This document shows, piece after piece, positions 1 to 8,219 of a stretch of DNA of 64,000 nucleotides (its first letter is position 1; each line of letters starts with the position of its first letter). Where the stretch lies: positions 620,001 to 684,000 of the forward strand of contig NZ_SLXQ01000001.1 in assembly GCF_004340875.1 (NCBI RefSeq). Reading direction: 5' to 3'. The DNA is from Tamaricihabitans halophyticus (lineage in GTDB: Bacteria > Actinomycetota > Actinomycetes > Mycobacteriales > Pseudonocardiaceae). Position numbers and translations under genes: made by a program. A model generated the notes under the pieces. It searched no databases. It saw nothing but the letters and a program-made list of their open reading frames with translations, and had not been told where the DNA came from.

Positions 1-480
1 GTACCGACGTGGTTCGAAGGCGATATCTGGTCGGCCGTGGCCACCCGGATGGCCGCGCTGAGCGCGCTGGTCCCCGCTGATGTGCAGCTTGGCTTTCACC
101 TTTGCTACGGCGACTTCCAGCATCGCCGGCAGGTTGACCTCGATGATGCGGGCACGCTGGTGGATCTGGCGCATCTGCTTGTGGACAACGTCGATCGGCG
201 AATCGATTTCCTCCAGCTGCCGGTGCGTGGCGATATCGACCCGGCCGGTTACCTCGCGCCGCTTGCCAACCTGCGGCTTGCCAAGGAGACCGCGCTCTAC
301 CTGGGACTGATCACCGATCAGGGCGGACTCGACGGCGCGCGCGAACGGGTTCGTGCCGCCAGGGAGCACGTGGCCGAGTTCGGGGTGGCGACGGAATGCG
401 GGATGGGCCGCAGGGAGCCCGAGGCGATTCTCCCGTTGCTGGAGATTCACCGCGATACGAGCGCGCCCCGCGTCAGCTGA
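1..480 (+). CDS. C-terminal part of a MetE/UroD-like TIM-barrel protein (5' end outside window)
   Basis: The frame is open from base 1 to a TGA at 478-480 and gives 159 residues with no stop, so this is the tail of a gene that starts upstream. Segments such as GFHLCYGD, YLGLITDQGG and ATECGMGRR look like the C-terminal half of actinobacterial proteins related to cobalamin-independent methionine synthase and uroporphyrinogen decarboxylase. In those barrels a substrate- or metal-site Cys/His cluster lies near the end. The family assignment rests on memory of such sequences. Substrate and reaction cannot be told from this part, and a true methionine synthase role is unlikely without the upstream half. 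Confidence 0.6.
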   Translation, partial: VPTWFEGDIWSAVATRMAALSALVPADVQLGFHLCYGDFQHRRQVDLDDAGTLVDLAHLLVDNVDRRIDFLQLPVRGDIDPAGYLAPLANLRLAKETALYLGLITDQGGLDGARERVRAAREHVAEFGVATECGMGRREPEAILPLLEIHRDTSAPRVS

Positions 481-568
481 CCTACCCTCGAACGGGTTCG
501 CCCCACCCGACGTAGGATTGATCAAGCTGCCACGCCGGCAGTGCGACAGCAGCCGAGGGGGTGTGCTC

Positions 569-1216
569 GTGACCGCGGAGGAACAGGAACTGGGCCGGGC
601 GGAACGCAAACGCCTCCAGACCCGGGAACGGCTGTATCACGCGGCGGTCAGCTTGTTCGCGGAGCACGGCTACGACGCGACCACGATGACCGATATCGCC
701 GAGCACGCGGATACCGCGCGGGGAACGGCCTTCAATCACTTCCCGACCAAGGGTGCGTTCACCCTCGAATGGACCAGGCGCCGCACGCAGGAGGCCGCCA
801 TGGTCACCAGCAGCACGCTTTCCGAGGACATCGGCACGATCCCGCGAATCCGCGCCTACTTCGCTTACCTCGCTTCGGTGAACGAACGGGAGCGGGTGCT
901 GACCAGGAATATGTTAAAAGGTTGGCTGCACGCCGAAGGACCGTTGCAGGAGGATAGTCCCTGGCTGAGCCAGGAGCTGACCACCTGGATCGCAACTGGG
1001 CAGGACACCGGCGAGATCGCACCCTCGGTGGATCCGCGCGCCGCGGCGAATCTGCTTCGGGACGGCTACCTCGGGGCGCTGTATCGCTGGGTGCGCGAAG
1101 GTGACGAGTCGCCAGACCAGCTCAACACCGAGATCGCGAAGGCGGTCGATCTTGTCCTGGCCGCGCTCGCCGTCCGCCCTGGCGAAGGCTCGGCAAGCGC
1201 GGCCGGACCCCGATGA
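569..1216 (+). CDS. TetR/AcrR family transcriptional regulator
   Basis: A 215-residue regulator. Residues about 15-60 form a TetR helix-turn-helix (RERLYHAAVSLFAEHGYDAT, then TMTDIAEHADTARGTAFNHF); the rest is the variable ligand-binding and dimerisation domain. I prefer the GTG at 569 because the purine-rich GAGGGGG lies about 8 bases upstream; the GTG at 563 would overlap it. The ORF stays open further upstream but that part is not coding-like. The gene converges on an SDR gene, with a strong hairpin between them. The ligand is unknown; the SDR neighbour is a possible target only by position. Confidence 0.88.
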   Translation: MTAEEQELGRAERKRLQTRERLYHAAVSLFAEHGYDATTMTDIAEHADTARGTAFNHFPTKGAFTLEWTRRRTQEAAMVTSSTLSEDIGTIPRIRAYFAYLASVNERERVLTRNMLKGWLHAEGPLQEDSPWLSQELTTWIATGQDTGEIAPSVDPRAAANLLRDGYLGALYRWVREGDESPDQLNTEIAKAVDLVLAALAVRPGEGSASAAGPR

Positions 1217-1225
1217 ACTCGCTAA

Positions 1226-1256
1226 CCTAGCGAACGCGGTTCGCGTGTTCGCTAGG
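1226..1256. terminator. Bidirectional hairpin between convergent tetR and SDR genes
   Basis: Perfect 10-bp arms CCTAGCGAAC (1226-1235) and GTTCGCTAGG (1247-1256), extended inward by G-C and G-U pairs to leave a small loop. The hairpin sits between the TetR stop at 1216 and the SDR stop at 1252 and would serve both. The flank CTCGCTAACC just after the TetR stop resembles unit B of the dispersed repeat described at 48361-48387. Confidence 0.65.
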
Positions 1257-2154
1257 CGGTGCCGGAACGAGAACGCATGGCCTGGCCGAGCGCATCATCG
1301 TAGGAGCTGGCTTCGCTTGGCATCGCGGCAAGAATGTCCTTGGTGCGCGCTTCGAGAGCCGCGGCGGCAAGCCGGTCGGTCGGGATGTACAGGCGATCCC
1401 GCTGAATCCCGTCCACCACCATCTCGCCCACCGAGTCGATGTCTCGGCCGTACGTGGCGAGCGCGTAGTCGCCGACTCCAGCCAGCTGGGCCAGCCGCTC
1501 GCGAGCTTCGGCGGGCAGCACGCTTTCCGGGCTCGCGTTGAGGCTGTTACTGCCCACGTTGGTGGCGACCATCCCCGGGATCAGCACGCTCGCCCCGATC
1601 TCGCGCTGCTCATCGGCGAAGCCGCGACGCAGCGCCTCGGTTAGCCCGATAACGGCGAACTTGCTCGCGTGGTAGGTGTATCCGGAGCTGCGCTCGGGAA
1701 AGACCACCAAGCCGGCCGCCGAAGCCGTGTTGACGATATGGCAGGGGCCGCCGCGCTCGAGCATCCTCGGCACGAACGTGGTTACCCCGTTGTTCATGCC
1801 CTCGAGGTTCACGCCGAGCACGTAGTCCCACACCTCGTACCTGATCTCCTGGGAGATCGTCTGTAGTACGCCGATGCCCACGCCGGCGTTGTTGACCAGC
1901 ACCGAGACCGGGCCGAGCTGGCGTTCGGTCGCCTCGGCTGCCGCCTGGAACGCCTCGCGATCACGAACATCCAATTCGACGGTCAGGACCTCGGTCTTGC
2001 CGCCGAGTTCAGCCTCAGCCGACCGCAGTGAATCCCCGTCGATATCCGCGAGCGCCAGCCGCACGCCTTGGTTCGCGAGCGCCCTGGCGATCCCCAGACC
2101 GATCCCCTGCGAACCGCCCGTGATGAAGGCGGTGTCACGGTGGGTTAGTTCCAT
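1252..2154 (-). CDS. Short-chain dehydrogenase/reductase
   Basis: A 300-residue classical SDR. It has the cofactor motif TGGSQGIG near residue 13, an acidic ADIDGD after beta-2 that usually favours NAD(H), NNAG near residue 87, and the catalytic Tyr-Lys pair in YTYHASK around residue 160 with the upstream Ser in NTASAAG. Length and spacing are typical. It is transcribed divergently from the tetR gene at 2230, and its ribosome-binding site GGAG lies inside the palindrome at 2159-2191, so that regulator probably controls it. The substrate cannot be predicted. Confidence 0.9.
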   Translation of the reverse strand: MELTHRDTAFITGGSQGIGLGIARALANQGVRLALADIDGDSLRSAEAELGGKTEVLTVELDVRDREAFQAAAEATERQLGPVSVLVNNAGVGIGVLQTISQEIRYEVWDYVLGVNLEGMNNGVTTFVPRMLERGGPCHIVNTASAAGLVVFPERSSGYTYHASKFAVIGLTEALRRGFADEQREIGASVLIPGMVATNVGSNSLNASPESVLPAEARERLAQLAGVGDYALATYGRDIDSVGEMVVDGIQRDRLYIPTDRLAAAALEARTKDILAAMPSEASSYDDALGQAMRSRSGTA

Positions 2155-2158
2155 ACTT

Positions 2159-2191
2159 ACTCCATAATTATAGTTACTCTAATTATGGAGT
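2159..2191. promoter_or_regulatory. Palindromic operator between divergent SDR and tetR genes
   Basis: Perfect 12-bp inverted repeat ACTCCATAATTA (2159-2170) and TAATTATGGAGT (2180-2191) around a 9-bp centre. It is unusually AT-rich for this genome. On the minus strand its GGAG lies just upstream of the SDR ATG, so bound repressor would cover the SDR initiation region. The adjacent tetR product is the obvious ligand-responsive binder (inference). Confidence 0.7.
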
Positions 2192-2229
2192 CGATACTAT
2201 CCTGTCTCTGGTCGGGATACGATCTCGGC

Positions 2230-2859
2230 ATGACCAGCAGTGGCCTTCGCGAACGCAAGAAGCAGCGGACCAGGCGCGCGTTGATCGAGACCGGGCTACG
2301 ACTGTTCGCCGCGAACGGGTACGACGAGACGACGGTTGCCGATATCTGCGCGTCCGCCGAGCTCTCCCAAGCGACCTTCTTCGTGCATTTCCCAGCCAAG
2401 GAAGACCTGGTCTTCGCGGACCAGCCGGAACGCGCGGCCGCGATGCGCGAGCTCATCGCGGGCAGGGAGCCCGGCGAATCGCTGCGCACACTGCTGCTTC
2501 GCGGGGTCGATCTGCTCGGGGTGTCCGGGCGCTGGACGATCCCCCAGGACGACGACCTGGTCGCGGTGCGCGCCCAGCTGATCACCAGCGTGCCCGCGCT
2601 ACGCGCCACCGCGCTGCGGCGAATGTTCGACATCCAGGCGGAGTGGGCTCAGGCGCTGGCCGAGGCGTTTCCGGACGAACTCGACGAGCTGGATGCGCAT
2701 GCGGTGATTGGGGCGCTGGTGGGAGCCGTGGTCAGCGCCGCACTTGCGAACATCCGCCGGGGCGCGGAGGCATCGTCCATGCCGGAGGTCATCGCCCGCG
2801 CGGCGGGTCGAGCACTGGACGGCATCTCGCCAGCTGCCACCCAACCGCAAGATCCCTAA
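2230..2859 (+). CDS. TetR family transcriptional regulator
   Basis: A 209-residue TetR protein. The N-terminal DNA-binding domain reads RKKQRTRRALIETGLRLFAA, then TTVADICASAELSQATFFVHF. The ATG at 2230 begins MTSSGLRERKK, the usual start of this class; the upstream ATG at 2185 lies inside the operator and is rejected. It is divergent from the SDR and probably autoregulates through the 2159-2191 palindrome. The last codons (CAA GAT CCC TAA) are part of the dispersed repeat at 2844-2871, so the repeat supplies this gene's stop codon. Confidence 0.9.
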   Translation: MTSSGLRERKKQRTRRALIETGLRLFAANGYDETTVADICASAELSQATFFVHFPAKEDLVFADQPERAAAMRELIAGREPGESLRTLLLRGVDLLGVSGRWTIPQDDDLVAVRAQLITSVPALRATALRRMFDIQAEWAQALAEAFPDELDELDAHAVIGALVGAVVSAALANIRRGAEASSMPEVIARAAGRALDGISPAATQPQDP

Positions 2860-2871
2860 AGATTGCGATCC
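2844..2871. repeat. Dispersed 3'-end repeat, unit A (copy 1)
   Basis: A 28-bp stretch with core GCAAGATCCCTAAAGATTGC. It is identical, in reverse complement, to 48321-48348 and nearly identical to 39573-39602 and 42174-42203. It lies at the convergent end of tetR (2859) and marR (2881) and contains the tetR stop codon. Its outer CGCAA and TTGCG arms are complementary, so a weak hairpin is possible. Confidence 0.75.
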
Positions 2872-2880
2872 GGGGCGCGC

Positions 2881-3348
2881 TCAGGAATCCACTTGCTCGG
2901 TCGCCACGGCAAAGGACGCCTCGTAGGCGAGCAGCGTATCGATCACCGTACGGCGCTGCGCGGCCGTCAATGGCGCGACCGCTTCCCGCCAGGCGCGCGC
3001 GCCAGGTGACAGCCACTGCGAGACGGCTGGCCGGCTCGCCGCGCTGATATCGATGATGCGTCGCCGCCGGTCGGCGTCGTCCTCGTGTCGCTCCAGGACG
3101 CCTTTGCGGCTGAGATCGTTGACGAGCAGGCTCGCGGTCGTTGCGGCGATGCCGAGCTTTTCGGCCAGTTCCTTGACCGTTTGCGGGCCATCCAGCAGGA
3201 GCACGGACAGCAGCGACAGATGCCTGGGGGCGAGATCTTGTGACCGCAACTGCTCAGGCGGCGGTAAGCGCTTGATCCTGCCAACCAGCCGTGGCATGAG
3301 CAGCATCAGCTCCCGGACGGCATCGTCCACGGGTTCACGCGTTGACAT
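2881..3348 (-). CDS. MarR family winged-helix regulator
   Basis: A 155-residue MarR protein. The winged helix runs from about residue 45 to 105: LSLLSVLLLDGPQTVKELAE, then ATTASLLVNDLSRKGVLER and the wing DDADRRRRIIDIS. Flanking helices form the dimer interface. The start at 3348 has GAAGG 7 bases upstream, while the ATG at 3354 is too close. It is divergent from the tautomerase gene at 3417 across a short AT-rich spacer, so it probably regulates that gene and itself. The effector is unknown. Confidence 0.88.
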   Translation of the reverse strand: MSTREPVDDAVRELMLLMPRLVGRIKRLPPPEQLRSQDLAPRHLSLLSVLLLDGPQTVKELAEKLGIAATTASLLVNDLSRKGVLERHEDDADRRRRIIDISAASRPAVSQWLSPGARAWREAVAPLTAAQRRTVIDTLLAYEASFAVATEQVDS

Positions 3349-3367
3349 CCGCATACCTTCAAATTAT

Positions 3368-3381
3368 CTTTGTTTACAAAG
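3368..3381. promoter_or_regulatory. Candidate MarR operator
   Basis: CTTTG-TTTA-CAAAG, a perfect 5-bp inverted repeat inside an AT-rich patch (3358-3395) between the divergent marR and tautomerase genes. Position and symmetry fit a MarR-type site. The short arms make this tentative. Confidence 0.4.
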
Positions 3382-3416
3382 CTATTTTGTTTTAATGGCA
3401 AGCCATTGGAGGACTC

Positions 3417-3803
3417 GTGCCACATCTGACTGTCTACACGCTCGAAGAAGACCTGGTTGATCGGGAGTCCGACCTGATCGAGGCGCTGACCGAAGCCGTC
3501 GTCGCGGTGTACGGGGAGTGGGCACGCGAAATCGCCGTGGTGCAGCTGATCGGAGTGCCCGCGGGCAGGTGGGGTATCGGCGGGAAGCCGGCGCAAGCCC
3601 CGGCGCCGAGCGTGAAGTTTGGCATCAAGGAGGGCGCGTTCCATCGTCCGGACTCGACGGAGATCGTGTCCGGGCTGGTATCCGGCGTTACTGAAGCGAT
3701 CGTCGGCGTGCTCGGCGAACGCGTCCGCCCTGGGGTGACCGTCGAACTCGTCGGCACTCCGGATGGACGGATGGGCATCGGCGGCGCCTTGCCAGCCGCA
3801 TAG
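3417..3803 (+). CDS. Tandem-module tautomerase-superfamily protein
   Basis: A 128-residue protein built from two similar halves (about 1-63 and 64-128). Each ends in a matching block, GVPAGRWGIGGK and GTPDGRMGIGGA, like two fused 4-oxalocrotonate tautomerase/MIF units. Pro2 (start M-P-H-L) would become the catalytic N-terminal proline after Met removal; the second half has an internal Pro that cannot act that way. The GTG start at 3417 has GGAGG 5 bases upstream. The divergent marR neighbour suggests induction by an aromatic or electrophilic compound (inference). The substrate is unknown. Confidence 0.75.
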   Translation: MPHLTVYTLEEDLVDRESDLIEALTEAVVAVYGEWAREIAVVQLIGVPAGRWGIGGKPAQAPAPSVKFGIKEGAFHRPDSTEIVSGLVSGVTEAIVGVLGERVRPGVTVELVGTPDGRMGIGGALPAA

Positions 3804-3835
3804 CCGTCGGGGCATTGGCGGGTCGCGCTTCGGGA

Positions 3836-5017
3836 TCAACCCCGGCGGAGCGCGGCAACGCAGCTGGCCAGTGCCAGTATGGCGGCGAGTCCGAACACGG
3901 CCGGATAGCCGGCACCGGCGACGAGGCCGCCAGCGATCCCAGCGACCACAATGGACAGATCGAGGAAAGAGGTCACCGCCCCCAGTGTCGCGCCACGCTC
4001 AGCCACGGGCGTCGACTCGACGGCAATCACCGCGAGGCTGGGGTACAGCATGCTAAACCCGCCGCCCGCGACGATCGCGCCGATGGCCACCATGACCAGG
4101 TTTGTGCCGACCGCGATCAACACGAGTCCGCCGGCCTCGGCGATCGCGGCCGCCAAGATCACCGTTGTCGCGCCGACGCGATCGGGCAGCCAACCACCCG
4201 CGAGGCGGACAGCGACATAGGCGCCACTGAACAGCGCGAGCAACATGGCGCCGTTGCCGATCCCGCGCTCGGCCATCGCCAGCGCGCCGAAACTCATCAC
4301 GCAGGCGTAGCCGAATCCGCCCGCGCCAAGGGCCAGCCCTGGCAGGATCGCGCCACGGGGCATCAACTGGCGCGAGACGGGCTCGGCACTCGGCCGCCCG
4401 GATACCGCCCGCAGCGTCGGGGAAAGCAGCAGCAGGAGGGCGAGTCCCGGCAGGAATGCGGCGGCTAGCCACGTCCAGCTGAATCCACCGAACCGGTATG
4501 CGAGCTCCCCAAGCACTGGGCCAGCGGTAAGGCCGCCCCACATGGCCAGCCCGTACCAGCCGATCACCCTGCCGCGCCGTTCGGCAGGGGCCAGGGCGAC
4601 GACCCAGACCGAGCCGGCGGTCATCACCAACGCCTCGGCAACTCCGGTCGCCAGCCGCGCGATCATCAGTACGGTGCCCGTTCCCAGTGGGAGCAGGTAT
4701 GCCACGCCCGCACCCATCGCGACCAGCGAGCCGACCGCGATAACGCCCCGTGCGCCGCGCTGCTGCGCGATACGCCCACCGACCGGGCGCGACAGCAGCG
4801 CGACCACCGAAGTCACGGCGAACGCGATCCCGACCAGCGTGGCCGCCGAGCCGACTCCTGATTCGGCGACGAACCGTGGAATCACCGGGACCACGGCGCC
4901 GATCGCCAGGAAATTGCAGCACACCGCGGCCGCCACGGCGGCACAGGCGATCGGCCAACTCGGCGTGCGCCGTTCCCGTTGGCCCAGGTCGGCAGCCACT
5001 TCAACGTCGTGCGCCAT
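3836..5017 (-). CDS. MFS drug/solute efflux transporter
   Basis: A 393-residue major facilitator with about 12 hydrophobic segments. The loop 2-3 motif region reads SRPVGGRIAQQRG and the motif C-like segment is GLTAGPVLGELAYRFGG, which favours a proton-driven exporter of the drug:H+ antiporter type. The ATG at 5017 has GGAGG about 10 bases upstream; the longer frame from 5050 lacks a good site. It is transcribed away from the CGNR zinc-finger regulator at 5118, with a shared 100-bp promoter region. Substrate unknown. Confidence 0.85.
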   Translation of the reverse strand: MAHDVEVAADLGQRERRTPSWPIACAAVAAAVCCNFLAIGAVVPVIPRFVAESGVGSAATLVGIAFAVTSVVALLSRPVGGRIAQQRGARGVIAVGSLVAMGAGVAYLLPLGTGTVLMIARLATGVAEALVMTAGSVWVVALAPAERRGRVIGWYGLAMWGGLTAGPVLGELAYRFGGFSWTWLAAAFLPGLALLLLLSPTLRAVSGRPSAEPVSRQLMPRGAILPGLALGAGGFGYACVMSFGALAMAERGIGNGAMLLALFSGAYVAVRLAGGWLPDRVGATTVILAAAIAEAGGLVLIAVGTNLVMVAIGAIVAGGGFSMLYPSLAVIAVESTPVAERGATLGAVTSFLDLSIVVAGIAGGLVAGAGYPAVFGLAAILALASCVAALRRG

Positions 5018-5117
5018 GGCGCAACCTCCAAGCTCGACAACTACCGCCAAAACGAAGATAGACGGTGGATGGATGTGTGTATACCATCAAAACCGCGTTA
5101 GGCGGAAGGGGCTGGGG

Positions 5118-5753
5118 ATGAACGAGCGGGAACCGGTCTTCCCCGAGCTGATCGGGGGCGCACGCTGTCTTGATCTGGCGAATACCGTCGTTCCCCGCCG
5201 ACCACTGCCCGGCACCGAGCAGGTTGACCGGATACCCGATTACCGCGAATGCGTGAACTGGGCGGCATACGCGGGCTTTCTCGAGCCCGACGCCGCGCGG
5301 CAGCTCAAGCAGGTTGCGCAGGCGGAACAGGCAGCCGCGGCCGAGGTGCATGGTCGCGTCCTCGCGCTGCGCGAGGCCATCTACGAGACCTACGGAGCCA
5401 TCGCCGACCATCGTCCAGTGCCGCCGGAAGGGCTAGCGGCGCTTCGGGACTTTTACAGCAATGCACTGGGTCGGGCGGAACTCGACACCACCGAAAGCGC
5501 TCAGGTTCTGGAGTGGACCTGGGCCGACGACGCCCTCGAAACTCCACTGTGGCGTTTCGCCGCGTCCGCTATGGACCTCGCCCGCACGGGTCCGCTCACC
5601 AGGGTGAAACGGTGCCCAGGCGACGACGGCCAGTGCGGCTGGCTCTTCCACGACCTCAGCAAGAGCGCGACCCGCCGCTGGTGCAGCATGAACATCTGCG
5701 GCGGCCGAGTGAAAAGCAGGCGCCAAGCCGCCCGCCGCCGCACCACCAGCTGA
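5118..5753 (+). CDS. ABATE / CGNR zinc-finger regulator
   Basis: A 211-residue protein with the layout of CGNR proteins. An N-terminal ABATE-like ligand-binding region (from GGARCLDLANTV) is followed by a C-terminal zinc finger with CPGDDGQCGWLF, then RRWCSMNICGGR. The signature reads CGGR rather than CGNR, a single substitution in the name-giving motif; the four metal-ligand cysteines are kept. CGNR proteins are thought to be stress-linked DNA-binding regulators (family knowledge). Divergent pairing with the MFS pump at 3836-5017 suggests it controls that exporter. ATG at 5118 follows GGGGCTGGGG. Confidence 0.85.
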   Translation: MNEREPVFPELIGGARCLDLANTVVPRRPLPGTEQVDRIPDYRECVNWAAYAGFLEPDAARQLKQVAQAEQAAAAEVHGRVLALREAIYETYGAIADHRPVPPEGLAALRDFYSNALGRAELDTTESAQVLEWTWADDALETPLWRFAASAMDLARTGPLTRVKRCPGDDGQCGWLFHDLSKSATRRWCSMNICGGRVKSRRQAARRRTTS

Positions 5754-5782
5754 CACCACGGACAGGTGTGCACCTAGCTCGG

Positions 5783-7189
5783 TCAGCTGCGCTCGTACAC
5801 GCGGTACGCGCGCTGGAAATCGGCGGCGAAGCGAGCGTCGTCGATCAGGTCGCCAAACCATTCGCGGTTCGCGAGGAAGCTCACCGGATCGGCGTCAACA
5901 GTACGCAGCGCCGCCCCGAGTCGTTCGGCCTGTCGATCATTGAGCGAGTTCCCGGCGCGAAGCTCTCGCGCGGCGCGAACGGCCCACGCGGCGAGCACGC
6001 CGGCAGCCGCCGGGGCGGGCTTGCCGGCCCGACTCAGTTCCGCCGCGACGGGCACCAGGAATTTCGGTAGCCGATCGCTGGTGTCAGTGGCCAGCCGGTC
6101 GAGCGTATCCCGAATATGCGGATTGGCGAACCGCTCCACAAGCTGACTCATGTACTGCCCGAGATCGATGCCTGGCACCAGAGGCAGCGAATCGAGCGCC
6201 TCATCCGCCATGTAGCGCCGAACGAGCCCAACAACTTCCGCATCGGCCATGGCTTCATGTACGTAGCGGTGGCCGCGCAGCAGCCCGACATGCGCCATCG
6301 CCTGATGACTGCCGTTGAGCAGTCGAAGTTTCATCAGCTCGTACGGCCCAACGTCGTCGACAAGCTGCCCGCCAACGCCTTCCCAAGCAGGCCTACCAAG
6401 CGGGAAATCATCCTCGATGACCCATTGGGTAAACGGCTCGCAGACGACTGGCCACGCATCGTCGATACCGAACACATCGCGCACCAATGCGCGTTCGGCA
6501 TCGGTGGTCGCTGGGGTAATCCGGTCCACCATACTGTCCGGAAAGGACACTGTGCGATTGATCCAGTCAGCGAATTCCACACCGTAAGCCAACCGCGCGA
6601 AAGCCACGAGCGCACGGCGGGTGACGCCGCCATTGCCAGGGATGTTGTCACAGGAAACCACGGCGAACGGCGGTATCCCTCGAGCGCGCCGCAGGTAAAG
6701 CCCAGCGGCGAGAATGCCGAAGACCGTGCGCGGGTACGGCGCGTTCACATCGGCGACTATGTCCACATTGGCCGTATCGAATTCACCGGTAACGTCGGAA
6801 GTGTTGTACCCGCCCTCGGTAATGGTCAACGAGACAACCCGGATCCGCGGATCCGCCAGGTATTCCCGCACGCGTTCAGGTTCGGACGGCGCGTGCAGGA
6901 AGTCGATGATGGCGGAGATCCGCGTCGCCACCTGGTGACCGTCCGCGCCGAGTTCGACGAGCGTGTAGCTGAAATCCTGCGCGCGCAGGATCTCGCCCAG
7001 CCGCGCGTCTTGCGGAAACAGGCCGACTCCGATGATGCCCCAGTCCACCGCCTCGCCCTTGCGAAGTAATCGATCAAGGTAGGCCGCCTGGTGCGAGCGG
7101 TGAAAGTTGCCGACCCCGAAATGCAGAATCCCCGCGGTGACCGCACGGCGGCCGTAGGCAGGCGCGTACATACCGCCACTGTCGTTCAT
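5783..7189 (-). CDS. Mannitol 2-dehydrogenase-family long-chain polyol dehydrogenase
   Basis: A 468-residue NAD-dependent sugar-alcohol or uronate oxidoreductase. The N-terminal nucleotide-binding region contains GILHFGVGNFHRSHQAAYLD. The catalytic segment KLRLLNGSHQ (Lys, Asn, His of the KxxxxNxxH signature) lies near residue 290. Length is as expected for the mannitol 2-dehydrogenase / fructuronate reductase family. The ATG at 7189 has AAGGA 6 bases upstream; the GTG at 7195 abuts it. It diverges from the 7299-10954 genes across a LacI-like operator and probably belongs to the same regulon. Substrate (mannitol, arabinitol, a hexuronate) cannot be fixed. Confidence 0.85.
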   Translation of the reverse strand: MNDSGGMYAPAYGRRAVTAGILHFGVGNFHRSHQAAYLDRLLRKGEAVDWGIIGVGLFPQDARLGEILRAQDFSYTLVELGADGHQVATRISAIIDFLHAPSEPERVREYLADPRIRVVSLTITEGGYNTSDVTGEFDTANVDIVADVNAPYPRTVFGILAAGLYLRRARGIPPFAVVSCDNIPGNGGVTRRALVAFARLAYGVEFADWINRTVSFPDSMVDRITPATTDAERALVRDVFGIDDAWPVVCEPFTQWVIEDDFPLGRPAWEGVGGQLVDDVGPYELMKLRLLNGSHQAMAHVGLLRGHRYVHEAMADAEVVGLVRRYMADEALDSLPLVPGIDLGQYMSQLVERFANPHIRDTLDRLATDTSDRLPKFLVPVAAELSRAGKPAPAAAGVLAAWAVRAARELRAGNSLNDRQAERLGAALRTVDADPVSFLANREWFGDLIDDARFAADFQRAYRVYERS

Positions 7190-7252
7190 CGGCACTCCTT
7201 GGCATCACGTTCCCGGCTGGCCGGGCTTGACGTACGGTCGCCTCTATGGTCA

Positions 7253-7270
7253 TGATAAATCGATTGTTCA
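7253..7270. promoter_or_regulatory. LacI-type operator in the divergent promoter region
   Basis: TGATAAATCGATTGTTCA is symmetric around a central CG (TGA..AATCGATT..TCA, 14 of 18 positions), the classic form of a LacI/GalR-family half-site pair. It sits between the polyol dehydrogenase gene and the 7299 operon. The LacI gene at 9884 ends that operon and is the natural candidate to bind here. Confidence 0.55.
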
Positions 7271-7298
7271 CACATAGAGTTACCCTTTGAGATGAGAT

Positions 7299-8219
7299 AT
7301 GACAAGCACTGGGTTCTTCGACCCCCTGCCGCGCGTTCTGGTCACGGATGACTTCGATCGCGGCATGAGTGGATGGCTCGACCTGCGTCCGAATTTTGTC
7401 GCCCCCGGGTTCCGCGAGCATTCCGACGATATCGACCTGATCCATTGGGGTCCGACGATGCTGAGTTCAGCGACGTTCGCGTTCGGCGGCACGCATGGGT
7501 CCGCACAGGGCACCTATTCACTCAAGATATCCAGTCGGGCCGCCGCGGCGGCGCCGGACCAGCCGCCTGCTCCCGGGTCAATGGGACTGGCCATCAAGCG
7601 ACTCGCCGTCCCGCCAAGGACCCGGCGGGTGCGGATCGAAGCGCTGGTCGCTTACAAGGCCGAGCAGGATCGGCCCGGTCTTGGCGTTAACGACGTGCGC
7701 GCCTTCGGTCTCTACGTCGACCTACAGGACGAGCTACATCGCTATATGCCGGGCGTGCGGTACGTGAACGCCGTTGCCGGTAAACCGGTGCGGCGCTGGC
7801 AGTTCTACAGTCCGACCGACGTCACCGACGAGCAATGGAGTTACGGCGCGGATGGCTGGCACAAGGCGGGAATCGACCCACAGTGGTTCGGAGCTCGGCA
7901 GGGTGACGGATCCACCGTTGCCACGACCTGGTTCGCCGACGGTACGCAGCACCTGATCTACAACGAATCCGACGACAAGCTGAACTGGACACCCCTATCG
8001 CTCACCGTGAACCTGGAAACCCGGGCGTATGAGGAGTTCCGGGTAGGGAACCGGCGGCTGAGTTTTCCCGTGGGTGCACATCCGACGCTGGCCCCGGCGT
8101 ACAACGATATCGAGGGACTGCTCAACCCGGTGTTCTTCGTCGAGGCGGACACCGATCGTCGGGTCTCGCTGTTCGTGGACTCCGTCGTCATCTCGGTGGA
8201 GACAGGAGAACAGTCGTGA
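7299..8219 (+). CDS. Uncharacterised protein (DUF6772-like) of a sugar cluster
   Basis: A 306-residue protein without signal peptide or membrane segment. It is rich in predicted beta strands and aromatic residues (DDFDRGMSGWLDL, WFADGTQHLIYN), like a jelly-roll carbohydrate-binding or lyase-type fold. I associate such proteins with an uncharacterised DUF family (DUF6772, from memory, not searched). It begins the plus-strand operon and overlaps the next gene by 4 bases (GTGA). Position beside a polyol dehydrogenase, an MFS transporter and a LacI regulator suggests a role in handling a sugar or sugar acid. No catalytic residue can be named. Confidence 0.7.
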   Translation: MTSTGFFDPLPRVLVTDDFDRGMSGWLDLRPNFVAPGFREHSDDIDLIHWGPTMLSSATFAFGGTHGSAQGTYSLKISSRAAAAAPDQPPAPGSMGLAIKRLAVPPRTRRVRIEALVAYKAEQDRPGLGVNDVRAFGLYVDLQDELHRYMPGVRYVNAVAGKPVRRWQFYSPTDVTDEQWSYGADGWHKAGIDPQWFGARQGDGSTVATTWFADGTQHLIYNESDDKLNWTPLSLTVNLETRAYEEFRVGNRRLSFPVGAHPTLAPAYNDIEGLLNPVFFVEADTDRRVSLFVDSVVISVETGEQS

